Of a stretch of DNA of 64,000 bases, positions 54,854 through 63,744 are shown in pieces (the first letter of the stretch is position 1; each line of letters starts with the position of its first letter). The notes beneath the pieces are model-generated. The model was given only the letters and a program-made list of their open reading frames with translations. It ran no database searches and was not told the origin of the DNA. The stretch covers positions 1 to 64,000 of the forward strand of contig CAKPRO010000009.1 in the NCBI GenBank assembly GCA_934182615.1. The letters are read 5' to 3'. This DNA comes from an uncultured Bacilli bacterium (GTDB lineage Bacteria; Bacillota_I; Bacilli_A; RF39; UBA660). A program made the position numbers and the translations under genes.

Positions 54854-55435
54854 TTAGTAATTATTTTTATTTGACACTATACTTGATACTTTTTTTCTTA
54901 TCCTATTAATTATATTATATACAGTTCTTTGATTATTATCTATTATTTCAGATATTTCTTTTGGTTTATAGTTTTGTTCTTTTAATTTAAAAACTAATTC
55001 TTCTTGCCAAGTTAATTTACTTATGATTGTCTTCTTTAATTTATTATAGTTATATTCTTCAAATACTTGTAGTTCTGGGTCATACTTTTTATCATATGAG
55101 GATATATTTAAATAATCAGTACTATTAAGTGATGTTGCTTCACTTAAAACTCTACTCTTTTTGGTATTATTTTTTCTAAAAGCATTTTTTAAAGCATTAT
55201 CTAGGCATCTATTTAAATAGATATTATAGGGAGTAGTATCGCGATAATTATCTATTGTTTCATATAATGCTAAAGTTCCTTCACTTATATAGTCCTCTAG
55301 CTCATTATTAGTGTTATTTCTTTGTGAATATTTTCGAGCTTTATAATAAATTAGATTTTTATATTTTTGATAAATTAGGTCTTTTACTTGATCATCATCT
55401 TTAGCTAAATATAATAGTTCATAATCATTATCCAT
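54854..55435 (-). CDS. sigH: Sigma-70 family factor of the SigH type
   Basis: A 193-residue sigma factor: region 2 in DLIYQKYKNLIYYKARKYS ... LEDYISEGTLALYETIDNY and NIYLNRCLDNALKNAFRKN, and a region 4 HTH in LTWQEELVFKLKEQNYKPKEISEIIDNNQRTVYNIINRIRKK. The place directly behind mrnC-rlmB is where sigH lies in B. subtilis, which supports the name, though the protein is divergent and somewhat short. SigH controls early stationary-phase and competence or sporulation genes in relatives. Confidence 0.7.
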   Translation of the reverse strand: MDNDYELLYLAKDDDQVKDLIYQKYKNLIYYKARKYSQRNNTNNELEDYISEGTLALYETIDNYRDTTPYNIYLNRCLDNALKNAFRKNNTKKSRVLSEATSLNSTDYLNISSYDKKYDPELQVFEEYNYNKLKKTIISKLTWQEELVFKLKEQNYKPKEISEIIDNNQRTVYNIINRIRKKVSSIVSNKNNY

Positions 55436-55436
55436 A

Positions 55437-56144
55437 TTATACTCCTCTTGATCTATTTATTTCTGCTAGAAAGATGCCACAAGCTACGGAAGCATTTAAA
55501 CTATTTACTGTTCCACTCATAGGTATTTTGGCTAAGTAGTCACAATTTTCACTTACTAATCTACTTATTCCCTTACCTTCATTTCCTATTATTAGAGCAG
55601 TTTTCATTTTATAATCAATATCGGTATAAACTGTTCCTTCCATATCAGTACCTACAACCCAATAACCATAGTCTTTTAATTTTTTGATGGTATTATTTAG
55701 ATTTGTTACTTTGATTATTTTTACTTTTTCAATGGTACCTACTGATGCTTTTACAACAGTTCCGGTTATATCTACTGAACGATCATTAGGTATTATTATG
55801 GCATCTACACCAAAGGCTTCGCATGATCTTATGATGGCTCCAAAGTTATGGGGGTCTTCAATATGATCTAATAGAACCACTAATGGATACTCTTTATCGA
55901 TATTTGGTATGATATCTTCTAGTGAATAGGTTTTAACATCCTCTACTTCTAATATTATACCTTGATGTAAACCTTTACACATTTTATCTAAATCACGCAT
56001 ATCTAGAGGAATAGGATTTATATTTCTTTTTTTGATTAGAGTGATTATTTCATTATCTTTAAATTTATTACTTAGATATACTTTTTTTATTTTATCTTTT
56101 GTTTGCAATTTTTCTTTTGCTACATTCTTTCCATATATTTGCAT
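55437..56144 (-). CDS. rlmB: 23S rRNA 2'-O-ribose methyltransferase, SpoU/TrmH family
   Basis: A 235-residue SPOUT enzyme. An N-terminal substrate-binding domain (IYGKNVAKEKLQTKDKIKKVYL) is followed by the knotted catalytic domain: motif 1 LLDHIEDPHNFGAIIRSCEAFG, motif 2 ALIIGNEGKGISRLV and motif 3 IPMSGTVNSLNASVACGIFLAE. These are the three TrmH/SpoU motifs. The gene overlaps mrnC by one base and is followed by the sigH-like gene, the usual Bacilli order. Confidence 0.94.
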   Translation of the reverse strand: MQIYGKNVAKEKLQTKDKIKKVYLSNKFKDNEIITLIKKRNINPIPLDMRDLDKMCKGLHQGIILEVEDVKTYSLEDIIPNIDKEYPLVVLLDHIEDPHNFGAIIRSCEAFGVDAIIIPNDRSVDITGTVVKASVGTIEKVKIIKVTNLNNTIKKLKDYGYWVVGTDMEGTVYTDIDYKMKTALIIGNEGKGISRLVSENCDYLAKIPMSGTVNSLNASVACGIFLAEINRSRGV

Positions 56145-56515
56145 TATTTCACCTCTATTTGCTCTAATATTTCTTTTAATCTATCTTTATTATTTAAGTA
56201 TAAGTCTCCTAGTAAGGCTTCAAAACCAGTAGATAATTTATAGGTTATGATATCGGTATTTTTAGGGTGATTTTCTTTTTTGTTATTTCTTCCTCTTTTT
56301 ACGATATCTAATTCTTCTTCAGTTAAGAAGTTATCTTTAGTTAATTTATCTAATATTTTTACTTGTCCTTTAGCGGATACATAAGGAACTGCTGATGCAT
56401 TTAATTTATTGGCATTATTGATACCTTGTTTTAACAATTTTTCTCTTATATATAAGGATAATACAGCATCTCCTAGCAATGCTAATACTTGAATATTTAT
56501 TGTTTTAGTATTCAT
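56144..56515 (-). CDS. mrnC: Mini-ribonuclease III
   Basis: A 123-residue RNase III-like enzyme without a dsRNA-binding domain, which matures 23S rRNA in Bacilli. The catalytic acidic residues are in LALLGDAVLSLYIRE and ALLGDLYLNNKDRLKEI, with KRGRNNKKENHPKN in the middle. An in-frame GTG lies 3 codons upstream; the ATG at 56515 (MNTKTINIQVLALLGDAV) is preferred. The neighbour rlmB is the conserved partner. Confidence 0.93.
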   Translation of the reverse strand: MNTKTINIQVLALLGDAVLSLYIREKLLKQGINNANKLNASAVPYVSAKGQVKILDKLTKDNFLTEEELDIVKRGRNNKKENHPKNTDIITYKLSTGFEALLGDLYLNNKDRLKEILEQIEVK

Positions 56516-56611
56516 TTTATACACTTCTTTCTTTAAAAAAAATATTGTTTTTCTTCATATTTAAATGACACATATAGTTTATCATATATAGTTATCTTTG
56601 TCTATAATTTG

Positions 56612-56642
56612 GTAAAAGAAAAGTAGCATTTTTATCTGCTAC
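56612..56642 (-). terminator. Terminator overlapping the stop of the Pro/Asn-rich gene
   Basis: GTAGCA/TGCTAC stem with a T run on the minus strand. The stop codon at 56639 lies in its stem. Confidence 0.8.
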
Positions 56643-57439
56643 TGATTATTTTGCATTATTTGTCCAAACATTGATGGTCCAGTTGTTGTTTGTCCTCTTA
56701 CTGGAATGGGATTATTTACTTGATTAGACTCATTTACTGGATTACCAAAGAAGGGATTACTATTTAAATTAGTATTAACTCCCGGATTCATGTTTGGAGT
56801 ACTATTTATATCTATTTTGAAATTGTCTGTTGTATCCATTAAGTTAGTTGGCTCTGGTGTAGGTTGTTGCCACAAATTACCATTAAAATTTACCGGTTCA
56901 TTGCTTTGATTGTTTACTACTTGATTATCTAGTTTAGGAATTGGTTCTCCCATAGGTTGATAATTAGTTGGTTCTAGAACTGGTGTTGGTATTTCAAAGT
57001 TATTTGTTTGTAAATTAGGCATAGCCTCAGTTTGATTCATGTTAGGAATATTTAAATTACTTGGTGCCTGTCCTTCTTGGTTTGGTACTTCTACTGGTTC
57101 TGGTGTTGACATTTGAGGTGTTACTTCTACAGCAGGACTACTTGGAGTATTAAATGCTGGTACTTCAAAACTTGGAGTACTTACAGGAATACTTTCTGTA
57201 TTTACTGGTTCCTCTTTTGGTATATTGAATGCTCCTGAATTAAATGTTGGAACTTCAAAACTAGGCATGCTATTTGCTACACTTTCTTTAGGTGGATTAA
57301 ATACTGACTCCTGAACAGGTAACTCTACTTTTTCTTCTTTATTATATTTGTTATTAAGATTTTTTAATGTCTCACGAGTAGGTTCTTGTAATAACTCATT
57401 CGTTATATCCTCTAACTCTTCTTTTGTAAAATATTTCAT
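56639..57439 (-). CDS. Pro/Asn/Thr-rich disordered protein
   Basis: A 266-residue protein with a helical start (KYFTKEELEDITNELLQEPTRETLKNLNNKYNK) and a long disordered region rich in Pro, Asn, Thr and Gln with repeated short motifs such as PSFEVPAFN and NIPKEEPVN. No signal peptide or membrane segment. The N-terminal region parallels that of the 54248-54793 gene. AAGGAGG precedes the ATG and it has its own terminator. Function unknown; scaffolding is possible. Confidence 0.65.
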   Translation of the reverse strand: MKYFTKEELEDITNELLQEPTRETLKNLNNKYNKEEKVELPVQESVFNPPKESVANSMPSFEVPTFNSGAFNIPKEEPVNTESIPVSTPSFEVPAFNTPSSPAVEVTPQMSTPEPVEVPNQEGQAPSNLNIPNMNQTEAMPNLQTNNFEIPTPVLEPTNYQPMGEPIPKLDNQVVNNQSNEPVNFNGNLWQQPTPEPTNLMDTTDNFKIDINSTPNMNPGVNTNLNSNPFFGNPVNESNQVNNPIPVRGQTTTGPSMFGQIMQNNQ

Positions 57440-57475
57440 ATTAGGCCCCTCCTTATTATAAATAAATTATAATAT

Positions 57476-57515
57476 AAAAAAGATAAAAAGTAAATAGAAA
57501 TATCACTTTTTATCT
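57476..57515 (-). terminator. Terminator of the glycosyltransferase operon
   Basis: An 11-bp stem (AGATAAAAAGT with ACTTTTTATCT) followed by T-rich sequence. Confidence 0.8.
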
Positions 57516-57530
57516 AGAATAATTTTTGAA

Positions 57531-58733
57531 TTAGTCTGCTAATTTTTTGTTATGCTTTATTTCTTCCCAACCTAAATTTCTTTTAAATATTGATATCATA
57601 AGGCATAAGATATAGCTTAATAAAAATAATGGGTTATATAATGTTAATTTTGTTTTTGATACATTTAAATTTAATTTATTTTTTTCACTTTTAATTATTA
57701 TATAGGTTATACCCGCTAATTCTAAGTAGATTAGTAATAAGACTACTACTAAAGTTTTTATAAAGGCTGTAATATCATTTATTGTTAATGAACTTACTAC
57801 TAACAGAAGAACTCCTATTAAAAGGTATATTAGTGGTTGTACTCCTATTACGGTACTTATTTTTGAACCATAGTTTTTATCTTTATAATCTAGACTTCTT
57901 CTAATTTCTTTGATATATATTTTACGAGCTTCAAAATAACCTTTTACCCATCTTGTTCTTTGCTTCATGGATACTTTGAAACTATCTGGTTGTTCATCAT
58001 AAAAGATAGCTTTCTCATTATAAGTTGTAGTTAAATTATTCAAAGTACTATATAGAGTTAATTCATAATCTTCAGTTAAGGTATTAAAAGGGAAACCTTG
58101 CCAATCTTCTACTAAAGAACCTTTGATATAATATCCTGTTCCTGATATGGTTAAATTATTGGTATATTTACTTTTTAATTGATTACCAATTGTATTTATC
58201 ATAGAAAAGGTTAAGGCAGAAGAAGCTGCTACTAAGGTAGAACTATTTTTAGTATTACGATAACTTATGCCAATATCATAACCTTCTTCAATACTATTTA
58301 TCATTTCTTTGATATAGTTTTTATCTAAGATATTATCGGCATCAAAGATAAAATAGGCATCATATTTTTTATTTTTTGATAATATTTCTTTAATAGCGTC
58401 ATCTAAGGCATAGCCTTTTCTTTTTTTAGTTAAATCTTTTCGATAGACGATATTCATATTATGTTTTTTGACTATTTCTACTGTAGGATCTTCTTTTGAT
58501 TCTACAATTATATAGACATCTTTGGAATTTATTTTTTTAGTTTGCTTTTCAATACTAATTAGAAGTTGTTCTATTACTTGGGATTCGTTACGTGCAGGTA
58601 TTAAAATACAATATTTATTAGTTACTGTATCTGACTTCTTTGGACTATTGTTATTTCTTGTCATTACAAAGAAACTATATACTAATAAGAATAGTGAATA
58701 AATTATTAATAAAAAACTTATTATTGTTGTCAT
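57531..58733 (-). CDS. Membrane-bound family 2 glycosyltransferase
   Basis: A 400-residue GT2 enzyme: an N-terminal membrane helix, the catalytic domain with CILIPARNESQVIEQLLISIEKQ, the DXD-like FDADNILDKNY, and the acceptor motif QRTRWVKGYFEARK, then three to four C-terminal helices. It resembles processive or polyisoprenyl-linked sugar transferases that build surface polymers. Its ATG overlaps the preceding CmpB-like gene by 4 bases, so the two are cotranscribed. The product polymer is not predictable. Confidence 0.88.
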   Translation of the reverse strand: MTTIISFLLIIYSLFLLVYSFFVMTRNNNSPKKSDTVTNKYCILIPARNESQVIEQLLISIEKQTKKINSKDVYIIVESKEDPTVEIVKKHNMNIVYRKDLTKKRKGYALDDAIKEILSKNKKYDAYFIFDADNILDKNYIKEMINSIEEGYDIGISYRNTKNSSTLVAASSALTFSMINTIGNQLKSKYTNNLTISGTGYYIKGSLVEDWQGFPFNTLTEDYELTLYSTLNNLTTTYNEKAIFYDEQPDSFKVSMKQRTRWVKGYFEARKIYIKEIRRSLDYKDKNYGSKISTVIGVQPLIYLLIGVLLLVVSSLTINDITAFIKTLVVVLLLIYLELAGITYIIIKSEKNKLNLNVSKTKLTLYNPLFLLSYILCLMISIFKRNLGWEEIKHNKKLAD

Positions 58734-59419
58734 CTTACCACCATATTTGTATAACTTTTCTTCATTCTTTCATCATTATATACTTTATCTAAAAACTCAC
58801 CATATCCTGTCAGTGGTTTATAGCCTTCATGTCTTAGTCCCATTCTTATACATGCACTAAATGATATAAACATATCTATTGTTATTACTACTAATAGAAT
58901 GTAATAAATTAGATTTCCTAAATTATATGGTATCTTTTCTATTTTGTTTGATACAAAGGGATATATTTTAACCATGAGTATATAACATAATAAACCCCAG
59001 AATAACATATATGGTAAAGTTGTTCTGCCATTTATATTTAATAGATATGTTGAATAATCCCATGATGTTGTTCCGGTGAAGGCCTCCTGCAAGAAGCTTA
59101 TTAGATATTCGAAGGCTCCTCCTATTAAAGAACCTATTAAGAAATAATCTAATTTTTGCCTCGGCTTTCTAGCAAGAATATATACCATGATACATGCTCC
59201 CCAGCCATATATTGGAGATAATTCTAAATATAATAGCCCTCTTTTAGTGGAATAATCTAGTATTCCATAATTGATATAATTTTTAGTCATAAATAGTATA
59301 TCTTCATAAAGGCAACCTAAGAAACTAAAAATGACAAAGATTAAAAACATTTTCTTAAAAGATAAACCTTCAGCGAAGGGTGTTCTATCTTTTAAAAGAT
59401 ATTCTTTTATTTTCTTCAT
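58730..59419 (-). CDS. Putative ABC-transporter type IV (CmpB) membrane protein
   Basis: A 229-residue membrane protein with about five helices and the family motifs RGLLYLELSPIYGWGA, GGAFEYLISFLQEAFTGTTSWDYS and LLNINGRTTLPYMLFWGLLCY. This matches pfam ABC_trans_CmpB, a widespread Firmicutes family of unknown mechanism. It starts after AAAAGGAG and overlaps the glycosyltransferase gene by 4 bases. Confidence 0.85.
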   Translation of the reverse strand: MKKIKEYLLKDRTPFAEGLSFKKMFLIFVIFSFLGCLYEDILFMTKNYINYGILDYSTKRGLLYLELSPIYGWGACIMVYILARKPRQKLDYFLIGSLIGGAFEYLISFLQEAFTGTTSWDYSTYLLNINGRTTLPYMLFWGLLCYILMVKIYPFVSNKIEKIPYNLGNLIYYILLVVITIDMFISFSACIRMGLRHEGYKPLTGYGEFLDKVYNDERMKKSYTNMVVR

Positions 59420-59434
59420 ACTGCTAACTCCTTT

Positions 59435-60412
59435 TTATATTAAATTATTTCTTTCATATATATTGATATTATATTTGGTATATATATCAACTTTTCCTTT
59501 TTTAGTAAACTTTATGAAACATAAGTCTTCAATTACGATATCTTTATCTTTTTCTAGATTGAATGTTATTTTTTTACATTCTTTTAATTTGGGATTATTA
59601 TGTGTCATTTTAGTTATATTTAAGTTATTGGCTATATATATAGTAATATTATTATCAGTATAGTAATCTAATCTAATATAGTCTTCGATTACTAGGGAGC
59701 CTTTTCCTTTCAATTGATAACTTCTTGGCTTTATTTCTTTTTTAGGAGTTATTTTTTTTATTTCTTTTAGTGATAGGCTATTTAGAATGCTACCTTCATT
59801 TAATAAACCAGGTGTATCTATTATCTTTAAATTGTCTAGGTTTATTTCTATTTTATTTAGGGTTGTTGAAGGATATAGACTAGTTGTTACTTCTAACTGT
59901 TTGTCGGTATAGTTTTTTATTAGTTTATTTATTAGAGTTGATTTACCTGAATTAGTCATTCCTACAAAATATATTTCTTTATTACTTTTATTATATTTTT
60001 TTATTTTGTTTAATAAACTATCTAGATTGTAATTTTTTATTGAACTTATTATTTCAATATCTAGATAGTTATTAGTTATATTAGATATATAATTTATTAA
60101 TTTATAGTCCTGAACTGATTTTGGTAGTAAATCTTTTTTGGTTAATACTAATATTACATTATTAAAGTTATTTATGTATTCTAAATTAATATTTAATAAT
60201 GATGTTAAATAGACTACTAACGCATCTTTAGGGATACTATTTAAGATATCGGTATAGTCTTTATTATTTAATGTTACGGCTTTATACTCACCATAGTTTT
60301 TTAATTTAAAACATCTTAAACATAGTTCATTATCTATATTTTCAGTATATCCTTCTTTATTTATATCTTCTTTTTGAAGAGTGATTCCACATCCTGTACA
60401 CTTCTTAATCAT
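59435..60412 (-). CDS. yqeH: Circularly permuted GTPase YqeH
   Basis: A 325-residue ribosome-assembly GTPase with permuted G motifs: an N-terminal zinc finger (CTGCGITLQKEDINKEGY ... CLRC), then G4 LTKKDLLP, G5-like ISSIKNYN, G1 GMTNSGKSTLINKL, G2 TSLYPSTT and G3 DTPGL, and an RNA-binding C-terminal domain. YqeH is needed for 30S assembly. It overlaps yqeG by 8 bases, the standard pairing. It is a little shorter than the B. subtilis protein (366). Confidence 0.94.
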   Translation of the reverse strand: MIKKCTGCGITLQKEDINKEGYTENIDNELCLRCFKLKNYGEYKAVTLNNKDYTDILNSIPKDALVVYLTSLLNINLEYINNFNNVILVLTKKDLLPKSVQDYKLINYISNITNNYLDIEIISSIKNYNLDSLLNKIKKYNKSNKEIYFVGMTNSGKSTLINKLIKNYTDKQLEVTTSLYPSTTLNKIEINLDNLKIIDTPGLLNEGSILNSLSLKEIKKITPKKEIKPRSYQLKGKGSLVIEDYIRLDYYTDNNITIYIANNLNITKMTHNNPKLKECKKITFNLEKDKDIVIEDLCFIKFTKKGKVDIYTKYNINIYERNNLI

Positions 60413-60926
60413 AATATTCTCCTACTTTAAATATTCCTTTTTTATTCATTTTATTTATTTCTTTTCTTTCTATATAACGATGTATTTTAGTAAATGGCAT
60501 ATCAATATCAGACATTGGATTTACTAATACTGTTGTTATACCTACTCTATTGCCACCATAGATATCTGTTACTAATTGATCTCCTACTATGGCTACTTCA
60601 GATAAGTCTAATTTATATTCTTTTAATACTTTTATAAATTTTGCTTTTCTTGGTTTTCTAGCAGATGGACAACAGTCAACATTTAAATATTTTTTAAATG
60701 GTTCTAGTCTATCTCTTGGTGAATTAGAAAATATTATTACTGTAAAACCTAAGTCTTTTAGTTTATCAAAATGATTTTTTAATTTTTTTGTTGGTTTTTT
60801 ATCTACATATGGTACACAAGTATTATCTAAATCAAATAGTAAACATTTTATACCGTTTTCTTTTAATTTATCATAATTGATGGTATAGATACTTTTTTGA
60901 TAAACATCTGGATAAAAATAATTCAT
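60405..60926 (-). CDS. yqeG: HAD-superfamily phosphatase YqeG
   Basis: A 173-residue IIIA-type HAD enzyme: LLFDLDNTCVPYVDKKPT holds the nucleophile aspartate, IIFSNSPRD the motif 2 serine, and KAKF ... VAIVGDQLVTDIYGGNRVG motifs 3 and 4. It is probably a phosphatase acting with YqeH, whose gene it overlaps. GAGGTG precedes the start. Confidence 0.93.
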   Translation of the reverse strand: MNYFYPDVYQKSIYTINYDKLKENGIKCLLFDLDNTCVPYVDKKPTKKLKNHFDKLKDLGFTVIIFSNSPRDRLEPFKKYLNVDCCPSARKPRKAKFIKVLKEYKLDLSEVAIVGDQLVTDIYGGNRVGITTVLVNPMSDIDMPFTKIHRYIERKEINKMNKKGIFKVGEYYD

Positions 60927-61037
60927 ATATAATTCACCTCGCTATAAATATTATACTATATTTTTTTTATTATTGAAAGAGAGATTTAATCTTACTATTT
61001 TTTATTTTGCATAAATTTTATTAGGAGGATGTATTTT

Positions 61038-61736
61038 ATGTTGTTTAATTTATTTAATCTTTTATTTGGTAATCTTACTTTTTTTAGTGGTGCCTACTCT
61101 AATAATGTTTTTCCTGACCCTTTATCTAAGGAAGAAGAAGAAAAATATATTGAAAGAATGATTAATGGTGATAAGGAAGCTAGAAGTAAACTTATTGAAC
61201 ATAATCTTAGACTAGTAGCACATATTGTTAAGAAGTTTGAATCTACTTATAATGATGTTGATGATCTTATTGGAATAGGAACAGTAGGGCTTATTAAAGG
61301 TATTGATAGTTTTTCTCCTAATAAGAATGTAAGACTTACTACTTATATTGCTAAATGTGCGGAAAATGAAATTCTTATGCATTTTAGAGCAGATAAAAAG
61401 AATTCTAAGAATGTTAGTATTTATGATGGTATTAGTTATGATAAGGAAGGAAATGAAGTTACAATACTTGACGTTTTAAAAACTGAAGATCCTGATTTTA
61501 ATGAAGAAATATATAAAAATGATAATATTAAATTATTAAAAGAATATATGAATGTTCTTACTCCTAGAGAGAGGGATGTTCTTACTAAAAGATATGGTCT
61601 TGATAATAATGATGAAATAACGCAGAAGGAAATTGCTAAAAATTTGGGTATATCGAGAAGTTATGTTTCAAGAATTGAAAAAAGGGCAATAACAAAAATT
61701 TTAAGAGAATTTATTAAAAATGATACTAAGAAATAG
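61038..61736 (+). CDS. sigK: Sporulation-type sigma factor with pro-sequence (sigma-K-like)
   Basis: A 232-residue sigma factor. The N-terminus is hydrophobic (MLFNLFNLLFGNLTFFSGAY), then FPDPLSKEEEEKYIERM, region 2 with LIEHNLRLVAHIVKKFES and YNDVDDLIGIGTVGLIKGIDSF, and region 4 with LTPRERDVLTKRYGLD ... ITQKEIAKNLGISRSYVSRIEKRA. The NNxFPxPLS join and the ENEILMH segment closely match pro-sigma-K, whose pro-sequence keeps it in the membrane until cleavage. The ATG at 61038 lies 10 bases after GGAGG; the ATG at 61029 is too close. It suggests the lineage has, or once had, sporulation-type mother-cell control. Confidence 0.9.
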   Translation: MLFNLFNLLFGNLTFFSGAYSNNVFPDPLSKEEEEKYIERMINGDKEARSKLIEHNLRLVAHIVKKFESTYNDVDDLIGIGTVGLIKGIDSFSPNKNVRLTTYIAKCAENEILMHFRADKKNSKNVSIYDGISYDKEGNEVTILDVLKTEDPDFNEEIYKNDNIKLLKEYMNVLTPRERDVLTKRYGLDNNDEITQKEIAKNLGISRSYVSRIEKRAITKILREFIKNDTKK

Positions 61737-61754
61737 TAAAATCATAAATAATTG

Positions 61755-61783
61755 TTGACTAAAAGGCAATTTTATGGTAAAGT
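61755..61783 (+). promoter_or_regulatory. Promoter of the small basic protein gene
   Basis: TTGACT, 17 bases, TAAAGT, 30 bases before the 61813 start codon. Confidence 0.65.
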
Positions 61784-61812
61784 TAATTACGAACTGATGA
61801 GGAGGGAATACG

Positions 61813-61992
61813 ATGAAGAAAGTAACAACTAAAAAAACTAGATCTGTAAATAATAGACCTAACTGTTTAAAAATAACTAAAGGTACTCAAAAAGTTAACT
61901 TTACTACTGTTACTGACAAAGATGGTAACAAAATTAAGACTAGTGTTAGAGAAGCTAGAACTATGAAAAAGAATAGTAAAAAAGATGCTTAA
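61813..61992 (+). CDS. Small basic protein
   Basis: A 59-codon gene with a strong AGGAGG site, its own promoter and its own terminator. The product is very basic (about 16 lysines and 5 arginines): it starts MKKVTTKKTRSVNNRP and ends MKKNSKKDA, with a beta-like middle KVNFTTVTDKDGNKIKTSV. It could bind nucleic acid or the ribosome, by charge only. No family recognised. Confidence 0.7.
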   Translation: MKKVTTKKTRSVNNRPNCLKITKGTQKVNFTTVTDKDGNKIKTSVREARTMKKNSKKDA

Positions 61993-61994
61993 TG

Positions 61995-62018
61995 AAATGG
62001 ATTTATATCCATTTTTTT
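61995..62018 (+). terminator. Terminator of the small basic protein gene
   Basis: AAATGGAT/ATCCATTT stem ending in a run of Ts, directly behind the stop codon. Confidence 0.85.
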
Positions 62019-62093
62019 GTTTGTCCACAGAAATTGTTGATAACTTTACTTTTGATTTGACATATATTGACAATTTACTTGACAATTATCTAT

Positions 62094-62122
62094 AAAAAAA
62101 TACAATCTTATTTAATTGTATT
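62094..62122 (-). terminator. Terminator of the rsgA-rpe operon
   Basis: AATACAAT/ATTGTATT stem plus a T run on the minus strand, overlapping the stop codon of the 40-codon gene. Confidence 0.85.
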
Positions 62123-62234
62123 TCTCTGTTTCTTTAGGAGATTCTTCTAGTAGCTTATTATAGTATTCTTTACCTAATCTGTATTCTTCAGCGAGTACTT
62201 CTTTATCTATTTCTTGTTTTTGATTATCATTCAT
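62112..62234 (-). CDS. Small acidic helical protein
   Basis: A 40-codon gene with AAAGGAG before its ATG, 45 bases behind rpe and immediately followed by the operon terminator. The product (starts MNDNQKQEIDKEVLAEEYRLG, ends EKYN) is charged and likely one amphipathic helix. It is the last gene of the prkC-rsgA-rpe transcript. Function unknown, but the ribosome-binding site and position make it a credible gene. Confidence 0.6.
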   Translation of the reverse strand: MNDNQKQEIDKEVLAEEYRLGKEYYNKLLEESPKETEKYN

Positions 62235-62278
62235 ATTAAAACTCCTTTCTTTATTTATTATAAAGAGAGGAGTTATAT

Positions 62279-62902
62279 TTATACTAATGTTTTTACTTTT
62301 TCTATCATATTATCACTAGTAGTTATGTATGAACCTACTACTGCTATGTCAGCAGTATTTACTAAGTTTATGGTTTTATCATTGATACCACCATCTACTT
62401 CTAGTAAAATATTTTTATCTTTTATCAAGTTCTTTATTTCTTTTATTCTATCTGGACTGTTTTCTAGGAATGGTTGACCTCCTAAACCTGGTTCAACAGT
62501 CATTATTAATATTAATTCAATATTATCTAAATATGGTATTAACTTATTTATATCAGTATTTGGTTTAATAGATATTCCTCTTTTAAAACCATATTCTTTT
62601 ATTTTATTTAATGTATTTTGAATATTCTCTTCTATTTCTAGATGAATTGTTATATATTCAATATTTTTTAAGTCTTTTATTTTCTCAATATAAGTTAGAG
62701 GGCTACTATGCATTAAATGAATATCTAGTTTTTTTTCTGATACTTTAGATAGTTCTAATGTTTCTTCTACTGGCATAGATATTTGTTTAACAAAATTACC
62801 ATCCATTACATCAATATGAAAATATGATATATCAGTATTATTTAATATTTTTATTGTTTCTTTTTTATCTTTGGCATTTAGTATTGATACTGATAGTTTC
62901 AT
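62279..62902 (-). CDS. rpe: Ribulose-phosphate 3-epimerase
   Basis: A 207-residue TIM-barrel enzyme that interconverts ribulose 5-phosphate and xylulose 5-phosphate in the pentose phosphate pathway. Motifs: LSVSILNAKD at the start, FHIDVMDGNFV (metal-binding His/Asp), HLMHSSP, LIMTVEPGLGGQPF and LEVDGGINDKT. The usual VxPxxSFGP ... start is modified but the metal ligands are there. Slightly short (family 215-225). It overlaps rsgA by 4 bases. Confidence 0.93.
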   Translation of the reverse strand: MKLSVSILNAKDKKETIKILNNTDISYFHIDVMDGNFVKQISMPVEETLELSKVSEKKLDIHLMHSSPLTYIEKIKDLKNIEYITIHLEIEENIQNTLNKIKEYGFKRGISIKPNTDINKLIPYLDNIELILIMTVEPGLGGQPFLENSPDRIKEIKNLIKDKNILLEVDGGINDKTINLVNTADIAVVGSYITTSDNMIEKVKTLV

Positions 62903-63735
62903 TTTTGACCTCCTATAAAAGATTTATAATTATTATATCTAGATAATAATATTTTATTTTGTTCTACTAGTCTTTTTACTTCACAGTCATCTTCTTTTAT
63001 ATGCATACAATCTTTATACTTACAATTATGTAAGTTATCAAACATATCTTTCATATTATCACGGATATCTATTTTAGTCATTCCACGGAAATCTACTGAT
63101 GAGAAACCAGGGGTGTCTGCTACTAAAGATGAATCAATGTCATATAACGTTGTACATCTTGTGGTATGTTTACCACGACCTAAAGCCTTGGATATTTCAT
63201 TTGTTTCTAGATTTAGATTTTTATCTAGTTTATTTAATAAAGATGATTTGCCTGCTCCTGATTGACCAGCAAAGACAACTATTTTACCTGCTATTAATTT
63301 TTTTATTTCTTTGATATCATTATTTGTTACTACTGTGTAGCCAATACTTTGATAGTAGTTAAATATCTCTTTAATATTTTTCTCTTCTTCTTCATTTAGT
63401 AAGTCTGTCTTTGTTAAGCATATTATTGGTTCTATATTATTATAAGATATTATTGTTAGTAGTTTATCTAACAAGTTACTATCAAAGTTAGGCTCTTTTA
63501 CTGATGTTACAATTAATGCTATATCAACATTAGCTATTTGAGGTCTTATTAGTGAGTTTTTTCTAGGCTTTATTTCTAGTAAGTAATTATTTATATCATC
63601 TATTACTACTTTATCTCCTACTAGAGGAGTTATTTTATCTAATCTAAACTTACCTCTTGGCTTGCAGATATTTATCCCCTTATTTGTTCTTACTGTATAA
63701 TTATTACTTTCGTTTTTGATTATTATACCTTCCAT
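62899..63735 (-). CDS. rsgA: Small ribosomal subunit GTPase RsgA
   Basis: A 278-residue circularly permuted GTPase with an N-terminal OB fold (GIIIKNESNNYTVRTNKG), G4 CLTKTDLL, G1 GQSGAGKSSLLNKL, G2 RGKHTTRCTT and G3 DTPGFSS, and the C-terminal zinc motif CKYKDCMH...C. It checks late 30S subunit maturation. It follows prkC by about 10 bases and overlaps rpe by 4, the conserved prkC-rsgA-rpe order. Confidence 0.95.
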   Translation of the reverse strand: MEGIIIKNESNNYTVRTNKGINICKPRGKFRLDKITPLVGDKVVIDDINNYLLEIKPRKNSLIRPQIANVDIALIVTSVKEPNFDSNLLDKLLTIISYNNIEPIICLTKTDLLNEEEEKNIKEIFNYYQSIGYTVVTNNDIKEIKKLIAGKIVVFAGQSGAGKSSLLNKLDKNLNLETNEISKALGRGKHTTRCTTLYDIDSSLVADTPGFSSVDFRGMTKIDIRDNMKDMFDNLHNCKYKDCMHIKEDDCEVKRLVEQNKILLSRYNNYKSFIGGQK

Positions 63736-63744
63736 ATTTTGTTC

